Part shown: positions 7,738 to 12,032 of the stretch, one piece after another | Layout: every line of letters begins with the position of its first letter | Position numbering within the stretch: the stretch's first letter is position 1 | NCBI GenBank assembly: GCA_964560875.1 | Contig: CAZLMW010000184.1 | Location: forward strand, 1-12,032 | Direction: 5' to 3' | Length of the DNA: 12,032 nt | Origin: CAZLMW01 sp964560875 | GTDB taxonomy: Bacteria; Myxococcota_A; UBA9042 | Program-made: the position numbers and the translations under genes | Notes under the pieces: model-generated | Seen by the model: the letters and a program-made list of their open reading frames with translations, nothing else | Database searches by the model: none | What the model was told of the DNA's origin: nothing

Positions 7738-8910
7738 TCATCCAGCCCTCTCGCGCATCCAGTCTGCTGCAACTTTCCATACGGCTTCGGGAGCGTGACG
7801 ACCGGCGAAGACGCCCATGTGGCCGCCGGGCACGACTTCGAAGCGCGCGTCGGTCGACCCCGCCACCGCCAACAGCTCGCGCACCGCCTTGATCGGCACG
7901 ACGTTGTCCGTTTGCCCGGCGAACGCGAGCAGCGGGCACGTGATCGTACGCAGATCGATCACGCGATCGCCGAGCTCCCAGCAGCCGTTCTTCAGCTTGT
8001 TGCCCTTCATGAACTCGCGGAGCAGCTCGCGGAACGCATCTTCGGGGTAGTCGATGAAGTTGTCGGTCCACGCGGTCAGGGCATCGAAACCGTCCACGTA
8101 CTCGTCGTTGTAGAGGTTGAGGAAGAGATCGGTGTAACGCGTCACCGTCTTGACCGGATCCATCAACTTGAACGCGCGCGAGGACAGCTCGCCGGGCACG
8201 TTGCCCATCAGTCCAACGACCTGGTCGATCTGCTCGTGAGCGTTGCGCGCGATCCAGCCGATGACGCCCATCTTCGCGCTGTCGATCGGCGACGCGATCG
8301 CGACGATTCCAGCCACGCGGTCGTCCGCATTCGCCGCGGTTTGCATCAGCGCGAACATGCCGCCCTGGCAGTACCCAAGCAGGAACACGCGTTCGCTGCC
8401 CGACTCGCGGCACACGGCGTCGATCGCGTCCGGCAGCCAGTCGATCACGTAGCTGCTGACCGTGACGCGGCGATCGCTAGCGTCCGGTTCGCCCCAATCG
8501 ACCAGATAGCTGTCGAGCCCGGCGCCGAGCATCGTCATCACGAGCGATCGATTCTCCGTCAGGTCGAAGATGAACGGCTGCACCATCAGCGGCGGCACGA
8601 GCAGCACCGGGATGGCGACCGGCTCGACCTCGGACACCCGGCCCATGCCCCAATCGACGGTGGTGTCCGGCCGCTCGTAACGGCGAACGGCGAGCTTGTC
8701 GCGTTGATGAACCAGCTCGTAGGGCGTGTGGCCCACCACATCGGTCGGATCGCGCAGCCACCAATCGAGGCCGTTGACGAAGGCGCTGGCCGTTCTTTCG
8801 GCGGACTTGCCGATGCGTTTGCGTGCGATGCGAATGGCGCGCTGCGCGGGGCTGCGGCGGCGGCGGGTCTTTGCGCGCGGTGGGCTATCGGGCTTGGAGG
8901 GATCGGCCAT
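7738..8910 (-). CDS. phaC: Class III-like poly(3-hydroxyalkanoate) synthase catalytic subunit PhaC / alpha-beta hydrolase
   Basis: The protein has 390 residues from the ATG at 8910; longer in-frame starts need a TTG and pass through the 21-base duplication. It matches PhaC in layout: N-terminal KLAVRRYE, then VLLVPPLMVQPFIFDL, ENRSLV, and DSYLVDWGEPDASDR, followed by the lipase-like box GYCQGG with nucleophile Cys181. Asp335 (GQTDNVVP) and His364 (PGGHMG) complete the Cys-Asp-His triad. Trp281 lies in AWTDNFIDYP, a typical PhaC segment. PhaC polymerises (R)-3-hydroxyacyl-CoA into storage granules in the cytoplasm. The length and the absence of the large class I N-terminal domain favour class III, but no phaE, phaA or phaB is in the window, and a related acyl hydrolase cannot be excluded. 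The N-terminus (residues about 5-35) is unusually basic. A GGAGG lies about 22 bases upstream, too far to be an ordinary ribosome site. Confidence 0.87.
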   Translation of the reverse strand: MADPSKPDSPPRAKTRRRRSPAQRAIRIARKRIGKSAERTASAFVNGLDWWLRDPTDVVGHTPYELVHQRDKLAVRRYERPDTTVDWGMGRVSEVEPVAIPVLLVPPLMVQPFIFDLTENRSLVMTMLGAGLDSYLVDWGEPDASDRRVTVSSYVIDWLPDAIDAVCRESGSERVFLLGYCQGGMFALMQTAANADDRVAGIVAIASPIDSAKMGVIGWIARNAHEQIDQVVGLMGNVPGELSSRAFKLMDPVKTVTRYTDLFLNLYNDEYVDGFDALTAWTDNFIDYPEDAFRELLREFMKGNKLKNGCWELGDRVIDLRTITCPLLAFAGQTDNVVPIKAVRELLAVAGSTDARFEVVPGGHMGVFAGRHAPEAVWKVAADWMRERAG

Positions 8911-8937
8911 GCCGCAGTGTAGCGCGGTTTGTCCTCC

Positions 8938-8979
8938 AAGCAGACTACGGGGCAAGGCAAGCAGACTACGGGGCGAGGC
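8938..8979. repeat. Two-copy 21-base tandem duplication upstream of phaC
   Basis: Bases 8938-8958 and 8959-8979 are the same 21-base unit (beginning AAGCAGACTACGGGGC) with one mismatch. The duplication lies in the phaC leader region between phaC and the small membrane protein gene. A short replication-slippage duplication is the simplest reading. It may sit in the phaC promoter, but no clear promoter boxes are visible. Confidence 0.85.
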
Positions 8980-8986
8980 GCGCAGC

Positions 8987-9027
8987 CAAAACGAGCGCGG
9001 GGCACACGAGCGATCGCATGCCCCGCG
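8987..9027 (-). terminator. Intrinsic-type terminator of the small membrane protein gene
   Basis: CGCGGGGC (8996-9003) and GCCCCGCG (9020-9027) are perfect 8-base complements with a 16-base loop that itself contains GCGATCGC. Read on the minus strand, the stem starts 18 bases after the stop at 9046, and CTCG then TTTT (complement of 8988-8991) follow. The T-run is short but placed correctly. It would separate the membrane protein gene from phaC. Confidence 0.62.
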
Positions 9028-9045
9028 AAGACGAGAACCGAGCTT

Positions 9046-9372
9046 TCAGGCGGCGGCGCGGGCAGAGAAGCGCGTGGTCTGCACGGCGTTGCCGGGGCGG
9101 ATGACCATGTACAGCAGCCAGCCGATCGAGCCTGTCGTGGCGGTCAGGGCGACCCATGGAGCGGGGTTGGCGCCGCGGCTCTTGGCGTCTTTCCAGATCC
9201 ACGTGCACACGAAACCGATGGCAAGGGCGAGGTCGACCGCGACCTGGATGTTGATCGGGTTGGCGAACGCCTGCTCGATGATGGTCTCGAAGCCGCCCGC
9301 ATACAGTGACCAGCCGGTGAGGGCGAGGAAATCAGCGAGGACGACGAGCAGGACGAGTTGCAGCTTGGACAT
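9046..9372 (-). CDS. Small DUF2834-like integral membrane protein
   Basis: The protein has 108 residues from the ATG at 9372, which has GGAG six bases upstream. The reading frame stays open to 9549 but would then run through the sigma-54 promoter, so the long form is rejected. Three hydrophobic segments are visible: about residues 5-26 (LVLLVVLADFLALTGWSLYA), 41-57 (VAVDLALAIGFVCTWIW) and 69-90 (WVALTATTGSIGWLLYMVI). The pattern FANPINIQVAVDL ... WIWKDAKSRG ... PWVALTATTGSIG resembles DUF2834, small membrane proteins of unknown function. The family assignment is from memory of its pattern, not a search. A perfect sigma-54 promoter upstream and a terminator downstream make it a single-gene transcript. 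The divergent neighbour is a histidine kinase with its own sigma-54 promoter, suggesting a common response. Confidence 0.83.
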   Translation of the reverse strand: MSKLQLVLLVVLADFLALTGWSLYAGGFETIIEQAFANPINIQVAVDLALAIGFVCTWIWKDAKSRGANPAPWVALTATTGSIGWLLYMVIRPGNAVQTTRFSARAAA

Positions 9373-9453
9373 TTGGGACTCCAGTTGGTGCGCCCACATT
9401 TGGTGCCTGTTGCCCAGGTTGCCGTGGCGAGCGCCGTTGACGTGCCCTCTTGG

Positions 9454-9470
9454 AGCAACGGTCGTGCCAA
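9454..9470 (-). promoter_or_regulatory. Perfect-consensus sigma-54 promoter for the small membrane protein gene
   Basis: On the minus strand this reads TTGGCACGACCGTTGCT, matching all 14 defined positions of YTGGCACGRNNNTTGCW. The -24 GG is at 9468-9467 and the -12 GC at 9456-9455. Transcription should start near 9443, giving a leader of about 70 bases before the ATG at 9372. It points away from, and lies about 113 bases from, the second sigma-54 promoter of the kinase gene. Confidence 0.88.
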
Positions 9471-9525
9471 GACAGTAACTGGCTGAAATTATTGACCTCC
9501 ACCCGAAGGTAGATGGTGCGCGAAC

Positions 9526-9551
9526 GCAACGCACGTTGCAAAGCTGCAACG
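9526..9551. promoter_or_regulatory. Overlapping GCAACG palindromes, candidate shared enhancer (UAS) between divergent sigma-54 promoters
   Basis: GCAACG (9526-9531) faces CGTTGC (9534-9539) across two bases. The same TTGCA (9536-9540) faces TGCAA (9545-9549) across four bases, and a further GCAACG occupies 9546-9551. The two direct copies are 20 bases apart, about two helical turns. The site lies about 70 bases upstream of the predicted kinase-gene start and about 95 bases upstream of the predicted membrane-protein start. That fits, at the short end, the usual distance for NtrC-type activators. The activator that binds is inferred to be the adjacent one; this is not shown by sequence. The remainder of the 309-base gene-free stretch 9373-9681 holds the two promoters, the two leaders and the 14-base repeats. 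Confidence 0.55.
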
Positions 9552-9582
9552 CTCAATCACGGCACATACGTCGCTTTTGCGT

Positions 9583-9599
9583 CTGGCGCGGTTGTTGCA
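9583..9599 (+). promoter_or_regulatory. Sigma-54 promoter for the histidine kinase / activator genes
   Basis: CTGGCGCGGTTGTTGCA matches 13 of 14 defined positions of YTGGCACGRNNNTTGCW (G replaces the A in GGCAC). GG (9585-9586) and GC (9597-9598) are exactly 10 bases apart. Transcription would start near 9610, just ahead of the 14-base tandem repeats, giving a leader of about 72 bases. An activator operon behind a sigma-54 promoter implies autoregulation. Confidence 0.75.
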
Positions 9600-9614
9600 G
9601 TGTTGTTGCGCTGT

Positions 9615-9670
9615 AGAGTCGAAGCGCCAGAGTCGAAGTGCCAGAGCCCAAGTGCCAGAGTCGAAGCATC
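9615..9670 (+). repeat. Four tandem 14-base repeats in the kinase gene leader
   Basis: The four units are AGAGTCGAAGCGCC, AGAGTCGAAGTGCC, AGAGCCCAAGTGCC and AGAGTCGAAGCATC, at 9615, 9629, 9643 and 9657. A partial fifth unit, GGAGCCCATCC, supplies the Shine-Dalgarno GGAG (9671-9674) for the ATG at 9682. The array begins at about +5 of the predicted transcript, so it is transcribed. It may be a slippage product that evolved from the ribosome-site sequence, or a translational control element with alternative AGAG decoys. Confidence 0.85.
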
Positions 9671-9681
9671 GGAGCCCATCC

Positions 9682-10605
9682 ATGACCCAGCCGCCCAACA
9701 CCTCGTCCACCGATAAGGCGCGCGCCGACAAGTGGCCGATGATGGGTGCGCTCGCCGGTTTGCTTATCGGCGTGTTCGATACGGTGAGCCTCACGTGGAT
9801 CGGCGTGGACATGCGCATCGATGGCGAGAGCGTGTTCGGGCCGGTCATGCTGCTGTTCGGCGCGTCGTTCGCGCTTTTCGGCTACGTCATTGGCGTCATG
9901 GCGCAGCTGCGGCGCAAGTCACGGCTCGACGCCGCCACCATCCGCGCGCAAATGGTCGAGCTCGAGCGCAACCGGCGGGAGCTCATCGAGTCCGAGAAGC
10001 TCGCCACGCTCGGGCGTATGGCCGCTGGTGTGGCCCACGAGGTGCGCAACCCGCTTGGCGTGATGCGCTCGTCCGCTTCGTTGCTCGCCGAAGAGCTCCC
10101 TGAGGACGCCGAAGAACAGCGTCGCGTCTGCCTTTTCATCCGCGAGGAGGTCGACCGGCTCGAGGCCTTCGTCAGCGCCATCTTGCAGTACGCGCGCCCC
10201 ATCCAGGCCGACACCGAAAAGGTCCAGTTGGCCGAGATCGTCGCGTCCGCCAAGCGTCTTGGCCGCGAGCACCTCGGCGATCGGAAAGTGACGATGTCCG
10301 GCGACGGCATGGTCGAGGCGGACACCGACCTGCTCGTACCGCTCGTGCTTGGGCTGCTGGTCAACGCGGCCGAGGCTACCGAGGACGACGGCTGCGTGGA
10401 CGTGGCGATCGCGCCGATGGCGGACCGCGTGGACCTGAGCGTCGCGGCCTGGATCACCGGCGCCTCAACCGCGAGAACAAGCACCTGCGCAGCCAGCTCG
10501 AACGCCACTGGGGAGTCACCGACGCCGTCGCCGAGTCCGACCAGATGCGCGCCGTCCTCGACCTCGCCAAACGCGCCGCGGCAAGCAACGCGACTGTGCT
10601 GCTGA
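9682..10605 (+). pseudogene. Membrane sensor histidine kinase, C-terminal ATPase deleted and fused out of frame to the activator
   Basis: The start is the ATG at 9682, with GGAG seven bases upstream and a sigma-54 promoter before that. Residues about 20-41 and 53-74 are two membrane helices with a short loop, so there is no large sensor domain outside. A coiled linker (about 78-106) follows, then the HisKA H-box LGRMAAGVAHEVRNPLGV with phospho-acceptor His119 intact. The N-box LLVNAAEATEDDGC (Asn228) begins the HATPase domain. After DLSV (Val254, base 10441) the expected DDGPG (G1) and G2 boxes are absent. The frame instead runs 53 residues of Ser/Thr/Pro/Arg-rich out-of-frame sequence to a stop at 10605. 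At the same point another frame becomes the linker of a sigma-54 activator. A deletion, probably several hundred bases, is the simplest explanation. Without the ATP lid, autophosphorylation should fail. In NtrB/AtoS-like pairs such a kinase would phosphorylate the neighbouring regulator. Confidence 0.85.
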
Positions 10606-11301
10606 CCGGCGAGTCCGGCACCGGCAAGGAGGTCGTCGCCAAGGCCATTCACGCCCACTCGCGCCGCGTCGGTGGCCCGTTCGAAGCGGTCAACTGCAAG
10701 GCGTTCGCGCCGGGCGTGCTCGAATCCGAGCTCTTCGGCCACGAAAAAGGCGCGTACACGGGCGCCGAACGGTCACGGGCCGGCCTCTTCGAACGCGCCG
10801 ATGGCGGCACCTTGCTGCTCGACGAGATCGGCGACATCGACGGCAGCTTTCAAGCCAAGCTCCTGCGCGTGCTGCAAGAAGGTGAGGTCCAGCGCGGAAC
10901 GGCGCGCAGACGTGCGCCCCCTTGCTCGTCATTTTCTCGCGACCGCCAATGCCGCGCAGGGCCGCGCGATCTCCGGCTGGGACGACGAGGTCGATCGCTG
11001 GCTCATCAGCTACGACTGGCCCGGCAACGTGCGCGAGCTGCAAAACACGATCGAACGCGGCGTGGTACTGGCGCGCGGCGACGTCTTTGAACGCAGCGAC
11101 CTGCTCCTGCCCGGCGCGAGCGAAGTCCCGGACGAGGCTCCAGGCGACGGGTTGCACGCGTACCTCGACCGCCAGGCCGCAGCCCGGATCGCCACAGCCC
11201 TACAAGATGCCGGCGGGGTGAAAATCGACGCGGCGCGTGCGCTCGGCATCGAACGCACAACGCTGTATCGGCTGATCAAGAAGTACAGGATCGAAGGTTA
11301 G
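10443..11301 (+). pseudogene. NtrC-type sigma-54 response regulator, receiver missing and AAA+ domain internally deleted
   Basis: From 10443 a frame different from the kinase encodes the linker LDHRRLNRENKHLRSQLE, then an AAA+ sigma-54 interaction domain. Its Walker A is GESGTGKE (10608-10631), its sigma-54 contact loop GAYTGA (10749-10766, a GAFTGA variant), and its Walker B GGTLLLDEIGD (from about 10803). After GEVQR (ending 10895) the expected sensor I (AATN) and arginine-finger segment (FREDLYYRLNV, PPLRER) is gone. The match resumes in the kinase's frame at ERRADVRPLARHFL, then WDDEVDRWLISYDWPGNVRELQNTIERGVVLA, and ends in a Fis-type DNA-binding helix-turn-helix (AARALGIERTTLYRLIKKYRI). 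About 45-50 residues appear missing there. The phosphorylation receiver domain is entirely absent. No start codon with a ribosome site exists for the activator part (ATG 10545 has none). As read, it cannot make a working activator, although the HTH segment is complete. Confidence 0.87.
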
Positions 11302-11354
11302 CGAGTCGCCGCCGAATAGCGGGGGCGTCAGGTGCTAGCGGCAATGCCGGTCAC

Positions 11355-11744
11355 TTAGCGGGGGCGCCCTTCCGTCCCGGCGCCGGCGGTGATGAACAGC
11401 GCCGTGCAGGGCTCTTGCACGTTGGCTGTGTGCCAGATCCCGGGCTCGTTGATGGCGTATTCGCCGTTGGTCAGCGTGGTCGCCACTTCCTCGCCATCGA
11501 TCTCTTGCAGCAACGTGAGGCTCCCGGCGACGCAGACGACGACCTCGTGGCCGTTGGGGTGCATCTCCCAGTGGTTCCAATCGCCGCTGAACGTGTACAT
11601 GGACACGAGGCGCCCCTCGGTCCCGTCCGCTTGGTGCCGAGCGGCGTAGCCCTCGTACCAGGTCATGTCGGTGAACTCGGGTTCGATGACGGCGCTGGCG
11701 CCAAGTCCGAGGTGGATCGGGTTCTTTTCAAGCAGATTCGGCAT
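11355..11744 (-). CDS. Small single-domain cupin
   Basis: The protein has 129 residues from the ATG at 11744, the best start in the frame; a GGAG lies ten bases upstream. It is one cupin beta-barrel. Motif 1 is WEMHPNGHEVVVCVAG, with His62, His66 and Glu67 as likely metal-site residues. Motif 2 is GEYAINEPGIWHTANV, with His105. Such small cupins bind a metal and often act as dioxygenases, isomerases or ligand sensors; the substrate cannot be read from the sequence. There is no signal peptide, so it is cytosolic. It converges on the broken activator gene with a 53-base gap. An 11-base direct repeat TAGCGGGGGCG (11317 and 11356) covers the two gene ends. Confidence 0.88.
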   Translation of the reverse strand: MPNLLEKNPIHLGLGASAVIEPEFTDMTWYEGYAARHQADGTEGRLVSMYTFSGDWNHWEMHPNGHEVVVCVAGSLTLLQEIDGEEVATTLTNGEYAINEPGIWHTANVQEPCTALFITAGAGTEGRPR

Positions 11745-12032
11745 AACGAGGCGTCTCCAGCGGGTGTTTCAGCGGCCAGTCTCGCATTTTGCGTGGGAGC
11801 CCCAAATCGCGCCAGGGGCTCCTGGAGGCCGCGATCGGCCGCGAAGCTATATCAATAGCCTCAAGGCATCCAAACGCATCCTGGAGACCGCTAGCCGGCT
11901 CTACGTCGATTTTGGCCCTGGAAAACGGCCGAAATTCGCGTCGCCGGCGAACAAACCACTCAACTGCGCTCGTGGCCAGCAGACTGCGCCGCAAATCGTG
12001 CCGGTCATCGTGGGGGACGTAAATGCAGTCTG
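11745..12032. other. Gene-free end of window with several inverted repeats
   Basis: No frame here looks like a real protein. The longest candidates (11789-12022 plus, 11728-11994 minus) lack ribosome sites and recognisable composition, and the minus one overlaps the cupin start. Four inverted repeats are visible. GGAGCCCC (11796-11803) pairs with GGGGCTCC (11815-11822). GGCCG (11827-11831) pairs with CGGCC (11836-11840). TTTTGGCC (11910-11917) pairs with GGCCGAAA (11927-11934) with one G-T pair. CAGACTGC (11980-11987) pairs with GCAGTCTG (12025-12032) at the very edge. The stretch contains the cupin leader and could contain a small RNA or an intergenic repeat, but nothing identifies one. Confidence 0.45.

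Noticed and set aside
7795..8922. Plus-strand 375-codon frame opposite phaC
   Set aside because: The minus strand has the full Cys-Asp-His triad and PhaC motifs; the plus frame is His/Arg-rich antisense.
9882..10742. Minus-strand frame across the kinase/activator junction as a possible intact gene
   Set aside because: It is antisense to recognisable HisKA and AAA+ sequence and has no motif of its own.
10440..10900. Programmed ribosomal frameshifting joining kinase and activator into a hybrid protein
   Set aside because: Essential segments of both proteins are missing at the junctions and no slippery heptamer or stimulatory structure is evident; deletion explains the data better.
11339..11349. 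CGGCAATGCCG palindrome between the activator and cupin gene ends, as a terminator
   Set aside because: The stem is only four to five base pairs with a minimal loop and no T-run; too weak to call.
11973..11989. Sigma-54-like GTGGCCAGCAGACTGCG near the window end
   Set aside because: GG and GC are 10 apart but many consensus positions are missed and no downstream gene is visible.

Overview
The window is GC-rich and gene-dense. Its lipoproteins with low-complexity linkers, a DUF3160 protein, HEAT-repeat tails, an FHA-GGDEF protein and several strong sigma-54 (-24/-12) promoters suggest a Myxococcota / deltaproteobacterial-type genome (for example Bradymonadales or relatives). That placement is inferred from gene content only. 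There are no tRNA, rRNA, CRISPR or insertion-sequence signatures.

Layout. 3-1037 (+): 3' part of an unrecognised, probably exported protein, followed by a two-tier hairpin. 1202-1218: near-consensus sigma-54 promoter driving 1269-3608 (+), a DUF3160 lipoprotein. 3644-5428 (+): exported MepA-like (M74) murein endopeptidase with a HEAT-repeat tail. Convergent to it, on the minus strand: 5451-6374, a cyclophilin-type PPIase lipoprotein with an Ala/Lys/Glu helical linker; 6489-7625, an FHA-GGDEF diguanylate cyclase; 7738-8910, a class III-like PhaC; 9046-9372, a small DUF2834-like membrane protein with its own terminator. 9373-9681 is a 309-base divergent control region. 9682-11301 (+) holds a membrane histidine kinase and an NtrC-type sigma-54 activator, both broken. 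11355-11744 (-): a small cupin. 11745-12032 has no convincing gene but several inverted repeats.

The most interesting signal is a local sigma-54 circuit. A 14/14 consensus -24/-12 element faces the small membrane protein gene. A 13/14 element faces the kinase/activator genes. Between them lies a compact set of GCAACG palindromes that looks like an activator site shared by both. A third element (13/14) precedes the DUF3160 lipoprotein gene about 8 kb away. The kinase/activator pair is the obvious candidate regulator. However, it has suffered two internal deletions with frame changes: one removes the kinase ATP lid plus the whole receiver and fuses kinase to activator linker, the other removes the sensor I / arginine-finger part of the AAA+ domain. 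The promoters therefore look intact while the adjacent regulator looks dead, unless the assembly is wrong here.
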